Source: Candidatus Peregrinibacteria bacterium (GTDB taxonomy: Bacteria; Patescibacteriota; Gracilibacteria; UBA1369). Taken from it: a stretch of 23,768 nucleotides of DNA. The notes beneath the pieces were generated by a model, which was not told the DNA's origin, searched no databases, and worked only from the letters and a program-made list of their open reading frames with translations. The position numbers and the translations under genes were made by a program. The DNA is taken from contig WJJQ01000021.1 in NCBI GenBank assembly GCA_014729615.1, positions 1-23,768 on the forward strand, given 5' to 3'. Position 1 is the first letter of the stretch. Each line of letters begins with the position of its first letter. Of the stretch, positions 8,008-15,231 are shown one piece after another.

Positions 8008-8949
8008 ATGCAAAAAATTATCTTACAAGTAAATGATTTAGAATCCAGTCAAAGATTAGATAAATATGTCGCTGATAAACACAGCGATATTAGCAGGTCA
8101 TATATACAAAAATTGGCCAAAGATGGGTATGTGAAGGTTAATGGTGACACCGCCAAGGCCAGTTTTTTAATACGGGAAGGAGACGAAATATCTCTGGTAA
8201 TAAAAGAAAAAAATATTGATATAAAGCCCAAAGACATCCCTTTGAATGTTATATTTGAAAATGAGGACATATTAATTATAAATAAACCTGCTAATTTAGT
8301 GGTTCATCAGGGCGCGCATGGCGCTCACGCGGAAGATAGCCTAGTAAATGCATTGTTATATTACCTGAAGGACAATTTAAGCAGTATAAATGGCGTCAAA
8401 AGACCGGGGATTATACATAGACTCGACAAAGATACCAGCGGTTTATTGTTAATAGCGAAAAATAACGAAGCACATGCGTATTTGGCTGATCTTTTTATGA
8501 ACAAACAAATTAAAAAAGAATATATTGCATTAGTAAAAGGTCGGCTTGAACATTTTAAAGGTATAATAAAAGCACCGATAGGAAGAGATTCAAATGATAG
8601 AAAAAAAATGGGGATAGTCAGTGAAAATGCCGGTAAAATGGCGGAAACGCATTATGAAATCGCAGATCAATTTAATGATAGTACTTTAGTAAAAGTGAAC
8701 TTAATCACGGGAAGAACTCATCAAATTAGGGTTCATTTCGCTTCAATCGGGCATCCGGTAATTGGCGACGGGACATATGGCGACAAAAGTATTAACAAGA
8801 AATATAAAAATGAATACGGACTTAATAGACAGTTTTTGCATGCGAAGAAGCTCACTTTTCGCATGCCCGGCAATAAAAAAGAAACCGCGTTTGAAGCGGA
8901 TCTTTCAAAGGATTTAAACAAAGTGATAAAAGAATTGGCTAGGCTTTAA
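8008..8949 (+). CDS. rluD: RluD-family large-subunit rRNA pseudouridine synthase
   Basis: Isomerises uridine to pseudouridine in RNA; family members modify 23S rRNA helix 69 (RluD) or other sites. The 313 residues hold an N-terminal S4 domain (about 15-60, RLDKYVADKHSDISRSYIQK) and the RluA-type catalytic domain. That domain contains INKPANLVVHQGA, the catalytic-Asp motif HRLDKDTSGLL (D130 at 127-137), and TGRTHQIRVHFASIGHPVIGD. An ATG at 7963 would add 15 residues (MKCLYKQWKCRYIVP) that do not look like the family. The E. coli N-terminus aligns with MQKIILQVNDLE, and the promoter points to 8008, so I use the shorter form. It is convergent with rplU and overlaps it by 11 bases. Assignment to RluD rather than RluA/RluC specificity is by similarity and not certain. 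Confidence 0.9.
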   Translation: MQKIILQVNDLESSQRLDKYVADKHSDISRSYIQKLAKDGYVKVNGDTAKASFLIREGDEISLVIKEKNIDIKPKDIPLNVIFENEDILIINKPANLVVHQGAHGAHAEDSLVNALLYYLKDNLSSINGVKRPGIIHRLDKDTSGLLLIAKNNEAHAYLADLFMNKQIKKEYIALVKGRLEHFKGIIKAPIGRDSNDRKKMGIVSENAGKMAETHYEIADQFNDSTLVKVNLITGRTHQIRVHFASIGHPVIGDGTYGDKSINKKYKNEYGLNRQFLHAKKLTFRMPGNKKETAFEADLSKDLNKVIKELARL

Positions 8950-9253
8950 CATCAATTATTTCCAGCTTGGTGTAATTTTGACGGTGTCCTTGTTTTTTGC
9001 TAAATCTTTTCTTTGGTTTCATTTTAAAAATGTGGATTTTTTCTCCTTTTAATTCACCCAATATTTTCGCTTCAACTGTCGCGCCATCGACGTACGGTTG
9101 TCCAATTTTCGCTTCTGTATCTGAATTTGCCAATAAAACAACGGTATTTAATGTGATCTTATCACCTTCGGCGCCGTCAATTTTCTGCACTTCAATGACG
9201 TCTTTCGGACTTACTTTATATTGGCTTCCGCCTATTTCTACTACTGCAAACAT
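8939..9253 (-). CDS. rplU: 50S ribosomal protein L21
   Basis: Structural protein of the large ribosomal subunit that binds 23S rRNA. The 104 residues match the usual length: MFAVVEIGGSQYKV at the start, then VLLANSDTEAKIGQPYVDGATVEAKIL, and a basic C-terminal block KMKPKKRFSKKQGHRQNYTKLEI typical of L21. ATG 9253 has no Shine-Dalgarno. It follows pth by 58 bases, so it may be read through from obg-pth; a weak internal promoter (TTGCTT 9305-9300, TAAATT 9282-9277) is possible. In most bacteria rplU is followed by rpmA (L27) and obg. Here obg is upstream, pth lies between, and rpmA is not in the window. Confidence 0.96.
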   Translation of the reverse strand: MFAVVEIGGSQYKVSPKDVIEVQKIDGAEGDKITLNTVVLLANSDTEAKIGQPYVDGATVEAKILGELKGEKIHIFKMKPKKRFSKKQGHRQNYTKLEIIDVKA

Positions 9254-9311
9254 GTTTAATATTTAAATGCCTGGATAATTTAATGTTTTGTATTAAAAAA
9301 AGCAAGTAAAA

Positions 9312-9887
9312 TTAATTAAATTCATTCATGGTGTCTATAATACCATATTTAATGCCGTGCAAAACGGCCTTTGAAGCATTTTCGAGCACATTGTTTAAAA
9401 GAAGTGATTCTTCTTTACTGTATTTAGATAAAACAAATGAATTAGTGCTGATTTTGGGTTCAGTCATGTGGCCTCGACTTTCTATCCCTATTCTAAAACG
9501 TGGTATATCCGTTGCATTCAACGTTTGAATGATTGATTTAAGACCATTATGGGTACCCGCGCTTCCGGATGGTCGGACTCTTATTTTACCGAACTGTAAA
9601 TCTAAATCATCATAAACAACCCAAATGTCATCATTTTTCACTTTGAAAAAGTCCCTGAGTTGTAAAGCGGCATAACCTGAAAGGTTCATGTATGTAGTTG
9701 GCTTGGCTAAAATAATTTTTTCGTTATTGACAAAACCAACACTTACATCGGCTCGAAATTTTTTTTCCGGTTTAAAGTTTGGAAATTCGTTTAATTCGGC
9801 AAACTTATCCAATACCAAAAAGCCACTGTTGTGTCTGGTTTTACTGTATTCTGGTCCGGGGTTTCCCAATCCCAATATTATTTTCAT
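9312..9887 (-). CDS. pth: Peptidyl-tRNA hydrolase
   Basis: Cleaves peptidyl-tRNA released by stalled ribosomes and so recycles tRNA. The 191 residues align along the whole family: LGLGNPGPEYSKTRHNSGF at 5-23 (N9 and catalytic H19), TTYMNLSG at 64-71 (N68), VYDDLDLQFGKIRVR at 91-105 (D93), and GTHNGLKS at 111-118 (N114). These are the E. coli active-site residues. The start ATG 9887 shares its A with the obg stop (TAATG), a stop-start overlap that implies translational coupling. It is the second gene of obg-pth-rplU, all concerned with ribosome assembly or function. Confidence 0.97.
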   Translation of the reverse strand: MKIILGLGNPGPEYSKTRHNSGFLVLDKFAELNEFPNFKPEKKFRADVSVGFVNNEKIILAKPTTYMNLSGYAALQLRDFFKVKNDDIWVVYDDLDLQFGKIRVRPSGSAGTHNGLKSIIQTLNATDIPRFRIGIESRGHMTEPKISTNSFVLSKYSKEESLLLNNVLENASKAVLHGIKYGIIDTMNEFN

Positions 9888-11191
9888 TATGGTCTAAAGA
9901 TTATTGGCTTTGTTGAAATAAATATTTGGTCTCCGGCTTTTGCTCCCATATTTTTTAATTCTTTTTTTATACCCATTTTATTCAGAAAATGATATACGCG
10001 TTCCATTCCTTCTTCATTGTTTAAATCAGTCATATTCATAAGTTGCTCTATTCTATCTCCTTTGACTATGAAAGTATTATGGTTTTGCTTTTTAATTTCA
10101 AATTTTTTCTTATTTAAATGAGGCTGAAAAACGTGAATTTCGCTATTTTTTTGTGTTTTCTTGTTTGACGGTTTGAAATTAATTATTGCGTCATATAAAT
10201 CAAATATCAGTTTATTAAGACCGAGGCCCGTTACTGCCGATATAACGTGAATATCTGCCTCAGAAATATTGGGAACTTCAGAACAAAGCTTATTTTTATA
10301 ATTTGTTATTGTTTCATCATCAACTACATCCGCCTTGTTTAAGGCTATTATTTGTCTTTTTTGAGCAAGTTCTTCATTATGTAATTTGAGTTCTTTGTTA
10401 ATTTTGAAATAATCGTCGTGGTCGTTTCTTGTCAGATCCAGTAAATGCAAAAGTATTTTTGCTCTGGATACATGTCTTAAAAAATCATGCCCCAGTCCTT
10501 TCCCCTCATGCGCGCCTTCTATCAGCCCCGGAATATCTGCGACAACGAATGAAAAGTTCATTTTTTTGTCGAATGCAGACATGTCAACCACACCTAAATT
10601 CGGAATTAATGTTGTAAAAGGATAATCAGCAATTTTAGGTCTGGCATTACTGATTTTTGATATTAATGTTGATTTACCCGCCGAGGGAAAGCCAATAATC
10701 CCAATTTCCGCCACAAGTTCAAGTTCAAGATTAACTTTAATGTTTTGGCCCTGTTCTCCGTTTTCCGCAAATTGGGGAGCCTGATGAATACTGGATTTAA
10801 AATGCGTATTCCCAAGTCCCCCTTTTCCGCCTTTGGCTATGATAAATTCTTGATTATTATTTTTAAGATCAACAATATTTTCATTCGTTTCAAAATTTTT
10901 AACAATAGTTCCGACAGGAACTTTTAATAATAAATCATCACCATTGGCTCCGGTCATGTTTTTTCTTCCTCCGTTAGCTCCATCTTTGGCTCTGAAAAAT
11001 TTTTTGGTATGAAAATCAATTAATGTATTAATGTTTTCATCGGCAATCAGAATAACATTACCGCCATTACCGCCATTGCCTCCATCAGGGCCACCCTTGG
11101 CTACATATTTTTCTCTCCTAAAGCTAACCGCGCCATTACCTCCATTGCCTCCGGTAAACTCCGTCCAAGTTTTGTCACAAAAATTACTCAT
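9887..11191 (-). CDS. obg: GTPase Obg (CgtA), ribosome assembly
   Basis: Essential GTPase for 50S subunit maturation and stress response. The 434 residues have three parts. The first is the Gly-rich Obg fold at about 1-158 (GGNGGNGAVSFRREKYVAKG, then GGPDGGNGGNGG). The second is the G domain, with G1 GFPSAGKST (167-175), DIPGLIEGAHEGKGLGHDFL (switch II) and NKAD. The third is a C-terminal OCT domain at about 360-432 (FIVKGDRIEQLMNMTDLNNE, then GAKAGDQIFI), as in Gram-positive and many other Obg proteins. The very N-terminus, MSNFCDKTWTEFTG, differs from the usual FVDEVKIYVKAG, but the rest is canonical. Its promoter at 11213-11240 interleaves with that of the divergent tRNA-Leu gene and gives a leader of about 15 nt without Shine-Dalgarno. 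Confidence 0.97.
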   Translation of the reverse strand: MSNFCDKTWTEFTGGNGGNGAVSFRREKYVAKGGPDGGNGGNGGNVILIADENINTLIDFHTKKFFRAKDGANGGRKNMTGANGDDLLLKVPVGTIVKNFETNENIVDLKNNNQEFIIAKGGKGGLGNTHFKSSIHQAPQFAENGEQGQNIKVNLELELVAEIGIIGFPSAGKSTLISKISNARPKIADYPFTTLIPNLGVVDMSAFDKKMNFSFVVADIPGLIEGAHEGKGLGHDFLRHVSRAKILLHLLDLTRNDHDDYFKINKELKLHNEELAQKRQIIALNKADVVDDETITNYKNKLCSEVPNISEADIHVISAVTGLGLNKLIFDLYDAIINFKPSNKKTQKNSEIHVFQPHLNKKKFEIKKQNHNTFIVKGDRIEQLMNMTDLNNEEGMERVYHFLNKMGIKKELKNMGAKAGDQIFISTKPIIFRP

Positions 11192-11212
11192 GCATGTTTA
11201 TAATACCGGTTC

Positions 11213-11240
11213 ATTATATGGGATTGACAATGAATGTCTA
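11213..11240 (-). promoter_or_regulatory. Promoter of the obg-pth-rplU operon
   Basis: Minus strand: -35 TAGACA (11240-11235, 5 of 6), 16 bp spacer, perfect -10 TATAAT (11218-11213). Expected start is about 11206, 15 nt before ATG 11191. It overlaps the tRNA-Leu promoter running the other way. Confidence 0.65.
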
Positions 11241-11252
11241 GATTCGTACTAT
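11224..11252 (+). promoter_or_regulatory. Promoter of tRNA-Leu
   Basis: Perfect -35 TTGACA (11224-11229), 17 bp spacer, -10 TACTAT (11247-11252, 4 of 6). Expected start is about 11259, 11 bases before the mature tRNA 5' end. Its -35 and spacer lie inside the obg promoter. Confidence 0.65.
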
Positions 11253-11269
11253 TTATGAGCTAAATTTAT

Positions 11270-11356
11270 GGGCGAGTGGCGGAACTGGCAGACGCGTGCG
11301 ACTCAAAATCGCATTCTAGCAATAGAGTGAGGGTTCAAGTCCCTCCTCGCCCACCA
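11270..11356 (+). tRNA. tRNA-Leu, anticodon CAA
   Basis: 87 nt class II tRNA. The acceptor stem GGGCGAG (11270-11276) pairs with CTCGCCC (11346-11352). The D-arm is GCGGAACTGGCAGACGC. The anticodon stem TGCGA/TCGCA encloses the loop CTCAAAA, giving anticodon CAA, which reads the leucine codon UUG. A long variable arm (TTCTAGCAATAGAG) is typical of leucine tRNAs. The T-arm is GAGGG-TTCAAGT-CCCTC, followed by discriminator A and an encoded CCA (11354-11356). Confidence 0.97.
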
Positions 11357-11374
11357 GTTAAATTATTCATTGGA

Positions 11375-11403
11375 TTGAAAATAATAAAATTTTACACTAT
11401 TAT
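11375..11403 (+). promoter_or_regulatory. Promoter of the LOG-family gene
   Basis: -35 TTGAAA (11375-11380, 5 of 6), 17 bp spacer, -10 TATTAT (11398-11403, 5 of 6). Expected start is about 11410, 27 nt before ATG 11437. The same hexamers and spacing recur at 20440-20468. Confidence 0.65.
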
Positions 11404-11436
11404 GATGTGGAAATATTTTTTTAAAATTAAATACGC

Positions 11437-12099
11437 ATGACAGACGGTATAAAGTTGCTAGATATAGATGAAGAATTAAAGAAAAAAGATTTTAGGGTGG
11501 CGATTTTTGGTTCAGCAAGGGTCAAAACCGGTTCAAAAGTTTATAGAGAGGTGTTTGAATTGGCGGAATCAATTGGTAAAAGAAAAATCGATGTAATTAC
11601 GGGAGGAGGTCCCGGTCTAATGGAGGCGGCGAATGCCGGGCATGCAGCGGGTGACGCCGCGCAAGAATCCGAATCTATTGGTCTTAATATTGAATTGCCA
11701 TTCGAGCAATCCGCAAATAAATACGTAGAAATAGAAAAAGATTTTGCTAATTTTTCAGAACGTTTGGACACATTCATGAAATTATCGAATGTTTTCATAG
11801 TTACACCCGGGGGTGTAGGCACAATGCTTGAATTTTTCTTTACTTGGCAACTATTGCAGGTAAAAAAAATGGGTTATAAACCCATTATTTTAGTCGGTGA
11901 AATGTGGGAAAAATTAATTCATTGGGTAATAGATTATGCTTTGAAAGACGGTCTTATCAGTTCGTCTGACTTTGATTACATTTACATTGTAAAAAATAAC
12001 CAGGAAGCTATTAGACTCATAGACAGATTTAAAGATCAGTTTGACGCGGATGGCGAATGTAAACCCATTGATAAGGAAGAGCTTAAGAAGATTGTTTAA
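11437..12099 (+). CDS. LOG-family protein (TIGR00730-type, Rossmann-fold nucleotide binding)
   Basis: 220 residues of the family once annotated as lysine decarboxylase. Characterised members (LOG) remove ribose 5-phosphate from adenosine-type 5'-monophosphates, including cytokinin precursors. Seen here: a Rossmann start VAIFGSARVKTG (21-32), GGGPGLMEAANAG (56-68), and PGGVGTMLE (124-132), the family's phosphate-binding and catalytic PGGxGTxxE signature. The second glycine-rich motif is slightly divergent (GVGTMLE rather than GYGTLEE), so the natural substrate is uncertain. It is probably a nucleotide-salvage or clean-up enzyme in the cytoplasm. It has its own promoter, no Shine-Dalgarno, and overlaps the end of uvrC by 17 bases. 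Confidence 0.88.
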   Translation: MTDGIKLLDIDEELKKKDFRVAIFGSARVKTGSKVYREVFELAESIGKRKIDVITGGGPGLMEAANAGHAAGDAAQESESIGLNIELPFEQSANKYVEIEKDFANFSERLDTFMKLSNVFIVTPGGVGTMLEFFFTWQLLQVKKMGYKPIILVGEMWEKLIHWVIDYALKDGLISSSDFDYIYIVKNNQEAIRLIDRFKDQFDADGECKPIDKEELKKIV

Positions 12100-12101
12100 G
12101 C
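12081..12101. terminator. Inverted repeat spanning both stop codons of a convergent pair
   Basis: GCTTAA (12081-12086) and TTAAGC (12096-12101) form a 6 bp stem around a 9 nt loop. Each arm contains the stop codon of one of the two convergent genes (uvrC stop at 12085-12083, LOG stop at 12097-12099). There is no strong T-run, so a terminator role is only possible. Confidence 0.3.
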
Positions 12102-14326
12102 CTTATTGCATTTTTCTTACCCACTATGTACTCCAGGTCTTTTAAGCTTGCCTGTTTAATACTTTCAGGGCTTCCAAAATGATTAAGCAATTTAGACTTT
12201 GTTTTGGGTCCAATACCTTCAATAGAATCTAAAAAAGATGTTTTGACGTTTTTTAAATGAATATTTTGCTGGAAAGTCACAGCAAACCGGTGAGATTCGT
12301 CTCTTAAGTGTTGTATCAAAAGAAGTGTAGGATCGTTTTTGGGCAGAGAAATGGATTCTTTTTTTTCCGGTAAGTAAATTTCTTCATTTTTTTTGGCTAT
12401 TGAAATGATATTCAGGTCGATTTCATATTTTTTTATTGCCTTCAATGCCGATGACAATTGCCCTTTCCCGCCGTCAATAACAATTAGGTCCGGTTTTGTT
12501 TTAAAAGATTTATCACCAGATTTTTTTAAATGGTCAAAAACAAATATCTCATTTTTTACAGTCCATTTGGGGTCTTTCTTCCTAACGGGTTGCATGCCAA
12601 GATCCAATAACTTTGTATGTAAAATCTTATTGGAAGCAATATATAATCGTTTCACTTTCAATTTTTCGGATAATTTCTTTAACATGGCCAATAATAAATT
12701 TTCACTGATTTCTTTTGGGATTCCTTCAGTAAGTAAAGGTTTGTTTGCATTTTTTATGTTTATTTTAATTATAGATTCAACGCCGGCGATCTTGAGTTTT
12801 TGAAAGGTATTAAATTTATTTTTTTCTTTTATATTAGACAAGTCCTTTTTGGTCGGCTTTGTAATTTTAATCTCTTTTAATTCAAGTGATGGTTTTAAGT
12901 ATTTAATTCTTCTTGTCAAAGCTTCTTCAATGGAAGCAAAATCGTCTGGCTTGCCCGCATTATTCTGTGAAAGTTTAAACTTTCTATAATCGGACTTTTT
13001 GGGGAATCCATTTTCAAAAACAACCATTGAAGAAACTGTTTCCGTTCCTCCCAAGTGCGATATGTCAAAACATTCAATACGTTTTATTTGATTATTGGTG
13101 TCCAGTAATTCAGAAAGTTTTTTAAATGCATTTTTGCGTCTGTTTTGCATGTCACTTTGCCATTTAGCCTGATTTAACTTGGAAAAATGCGCGGCATTTT
13201 TATGTGCTAATTCAAGCAATTTGTCGTTTCTTCCCTTTTTTGGCTCTTTAATAATAACTTTGCGACCTTTCAGATCACTTATTAAGGCTTGCATACTGTC
13301 TATATCATCAAATCGATGGGGTACCAGAATGGTGTTTGGTATGTCTGTTGTTTTTAAATAATATTGTTCAACAAATGCTCTTAAAGTTTCCGTGGAAGAT
13401 GTTTTTTTAGACGCATCTTTAAATAATTCAAAATTTTCTTGATTTAGCAACTTCCCTTCCCGAAGTTGAAATAAATTGAAATATGCCTTTTCATCGTCAA
13501 AAATGTAATTAATAACGTCAGTATTTTGATGATCCGGCGCAGTTACTGACTGAGTTTCCATAATGTCTTGAATCGCAAGTAATCTGTCTCTTAATTGCGC
13601 GGCTTTTTCGAATTTTTTTTCTGCTACTGATTTCGCAATCTGATTTTTTATTTGATCAATAATTTGCTCATGATTACCATTTAAAAAATCGATTATATAA
13701 GTGATGATTTTGTTATAGTCGTCTTTGCTTATATTGCCAATACAGGGAGCGTCGCATCTTTTGATATGATAATCAATGCACGGATATTTAATGGTTGCTT
13801 TTGTCACTTTAACATTGGTTTTTCCCGGTGAGTCAGGCAATTCTATTATTTCTAAAAAACAGTGCCTATACGGAAATATTTTTTTTAACACTTTTAAAGT
13901 TTTTTCTACTTTGTATCGTGCTGTTTTAGGACCAAAGTATAAGGCCTTGTCATTTTTCACCTCTCTGGTAATGAATATTTTAGGGAAATCCTCATTTTTG
14001 GTAATTTTAATGTAGACGTAATTTTTATCATCTTTCATCAAAATATTATACTTTGGTCGATGCTCTTTGATCATATTGGTTTCAAGCATAATAGCCTCAA
14101 GTTCCGTATCCACTACAGTATATTCAATATCATCAATGTGACTTACTAACTGTTTGGTTTTTTCATCTTTTTTGGTTTTCTGGAAATATGATGAAAGACG
14201 TTTTTTTAAATCTTTCGCTTTGCCTACGTAGATTATTTTTTTATCGCCATTTAAGAATCTATAAACACCGGGCTTATGGGGTGTGTTACCAATAATGTAA
14301 ATTAAATTTTTTTTTGTGGCATTCAT
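12083..14326 (-). CDS. uvrC: Excinuclease ABC subunit C with a ~130-residue insertion
   Basis: Makes both incisions in nucleotide excision repair. At 747 residues it is long (E. coli 610). Domains in order: GIY-YIG nuclease (19-48, PGVYRFLNGDKKIIYVGKAK); a four-cysteine cluster C156, C183, C191, C195 matching the E. coli 4Fe-4S ligands; a UVR motif (about 223-257, KKFEKAAQLRDRL); the RNase H-like nuclease with ECFDISH (D421), DDF (461-463), IDGGKGQL (D618) and RDESHR (H679); and a helix-hairpin-helix end (699-743). DDF and IDGG are about 156 residues apart here versus about 28 in E. coli, so residues about 475-610 are inserted within the nuclease fold. A promoter at 14334-14362 predicts transcription starting about one base before ATG 14326, nearly leaderless. 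It overlaps the LOG gene at its 3' end. Confidence 0.95.
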   Translation of the reverse strand: MNATKKNLIYIIGNTPHKPGVYRFLNGDKKIIYVGKAKDLKKRLSSYFQKTKKDEKTKQLVSHIDDIEYTVVDTELEAIMLETNMIKEHRPKYNILMKDDKNYVYIKITKNEDFPKIFITREVKNDKALYFGPKTARYKVEKTLKVLKKIFPYRHCFLEIIELPDSPGKTNVKVTKATIKYPCIDYHIKRCDAPCIGNISKDDYNKIITYIIDFLNGNHEQIIDQIKNQIAKSVAEKKFEKAAQLRDRLLAIQDIMETQSVTAPDHQNTDVINYIFDDEKAYFNLFQLREGKLLNQENFELFKDASKKTSSTETLRAFVEQYYLKTTDIPNTILVPHRFDDIDSMQALISDLKGRKVIIKEPKKGRNDKLLELAHKNAAHFSKLNQAKWQSDMQNRRKNAFKKLSELLDTNNQIKRIECFDISHLGGTETVSSMVVFENGFPKKSDYRKFKLSQNNAGKPDDFASIEEALTRRIKYLKPSLELKEIKITKPTKKDLSNIKEKNKFNTFQKLKIAGVESIIKINIKNANKPLLTEGIPKEISENLLLAMLKKLSEKLKVKRLYIASNKILHTKLLDLGMQPVRKKDPKWTVKNEIFVFDHLKKSGDKSFKTKPDLIVIDGGKGQLSSALKAIKKYEIDLNIISIAKKNEEIYLPEKKESISLPKNDPTLLLIQHLRDESHRFAVTFQQNIHLKNVKTSFLDSIEGIGPKTKSKLLNHFGSPESIKQASLKDLEYIVGKKNAIRLKQSS

Positions 14327-14333
14327 GTTGTTT

Positions 14334-14362
14334 ATTTTATAGACTTTATATGAATTTGTTAA
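14334..14362 (-). promoter_or_regulatory. Promoter of uvrC
   Basis: Minus strand: -35 TTAACA (14362-14357, 5 of 6), 17 bp spacer, -10 TAAAAT (14339-14334, 5 of 6). The expected start is about 14327, next to ATG 14326. On the plus strand TATAGA at 14338-14343 lies exactly seven bases before ATG 14350 of the divergent gene. Confidence 0.55.
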
Positions 14363-15231
14363 TAATTGGAGTGAAAGAAAAGGTAAAAAAAATTAAAGAG
14401 TGTATCGCTTTTTTTTCATATTTTAAAAGGGCACTTAAAATAAATGAAATTGAAGAACTTACAGGTCATAGCGTTAAAAATGCTGAACTTGGTTTCTGTA
14501 AACAAAGTGAAAGTCATTATTGGATGGGCGAAGAAAAAATTTTATCGCTAAGGAAGATTCAAGATGAAATTTCCGCAAAATATTTGAAAAGAGCTCTTAA
14601 AGGGGCAAAATGGCTAAGAATAATACCATTTATTAAGTTAATCGCTGTTTGTAACACGGTTGCATTCAAATCGGCAAGAAGCAACAGTGATATTGATCTG
14701 TTTATTATTACTGATAAAAATAGAATCTTTACCGCACGAATCTTAAGCACTCTATTGATTCACTTAATAGGTATGCGAAGACACCGAAATAAAATTATAG
14801 GAAGGTTGTGCTTAAGTTTTTATTTATCAGAGAACAGGCTTAATGTTGGTGATATAAGGATTGAAAATGATATTTATATGCATTATTGGATGAAAACGCT
14901 ATTGCCTGTTTATGAAAGGAATAATATGTATTGCAAATTTATGAATGAAAATAGTTGGATCAATGTATCAACTAAAAAGAAAGATTTAATGAAAGATGAA
15001 TTTCTTTTTAAATTTTTCAGGTTTCCGCTATGGCTGATTTTAATTACACCAATTGGCGGATTTATTGAAAGAATTTTAAAGAAGTGGCATTTACGCCGTT
15101 TTGAAAATAATAAAGTTGTATTAAAGGAAGACTCAGATATTAGAATAAGTGAAGAAATGCTAAAATTTCATAATCATGATAAAAGAAAAGAAATCAGAGA
15201 AGGGGTGGAGCGTATTATGAATTCTTTTTAA
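14350..15231 (+). CDS. Nucleotidyltransferase-like protein, CPR type
   Basis: 293 residues from ATG 14350. An upstream TTG at 14314 would add 12 residues but lies inside the start of uvrC and the likely promoter, so I reject it. The recognisable core is ARSNSDIDLFIIT (about residues 112-124), carrying the DxD metal-binding motif of the DNA polymerase beta-type nucleotidyltransferase fold. The usual upstream GS pair is replaced by NTVAFKS, a pattern I know from uncharacterised CPR proteins. After it come RHRNKIIGRLCLSFYLSENRL, a helical region, and a hydrophobic stretch (about 239-256, FPLWLILITPIGGF) that may touch the membrane. The first 65 residues include a small helical part that could be a winged-helix-like module. 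The substrate is unknown, and it may be inactive as a transferase. It is divergent from uvrC and overlaps der by 17 bases. Confidence 0.75.
   Translation: MNLLIIGVKEKVKKIKECIAFFSYFKRALKINEIEELTGHSVKNAELGFCKQSESHYWMGEEKILSLRKIQDEISAKYLKRALKGAKWLRIIPFIKLIAVCNTVAFKSARSNSDIDLFIITDKNRIFTARILSTLLIHLIGMRRHRNKIIGRLCLSFYLSENRLNVGDIRIENDIYMHYWMKTLLPVYERNNMYCKFMNENSWINVSTKKKDLMKDEFLFKFFRFPLWLILITPIGGFIERILKKWHLRRFENNKVVLKEDSDIRISEEMLKFHNHDKRKEIREGVERIMNSF

Noticed and set aside
11055..11160. Repeated CCGCCATTACCGCCATTGCC-like units on the plus strand, looking like a tandem repeat
   Set aside because: They are glycine codons of the Gly-rich Obg N-terminal fold read on the other strand.
14314..14349. TTG start adding 12 residues to the nucleotidyltransferase-like protein
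   Set aside because: It lies inside the start of uvrC and the promoter region; ATG 14350 is better.
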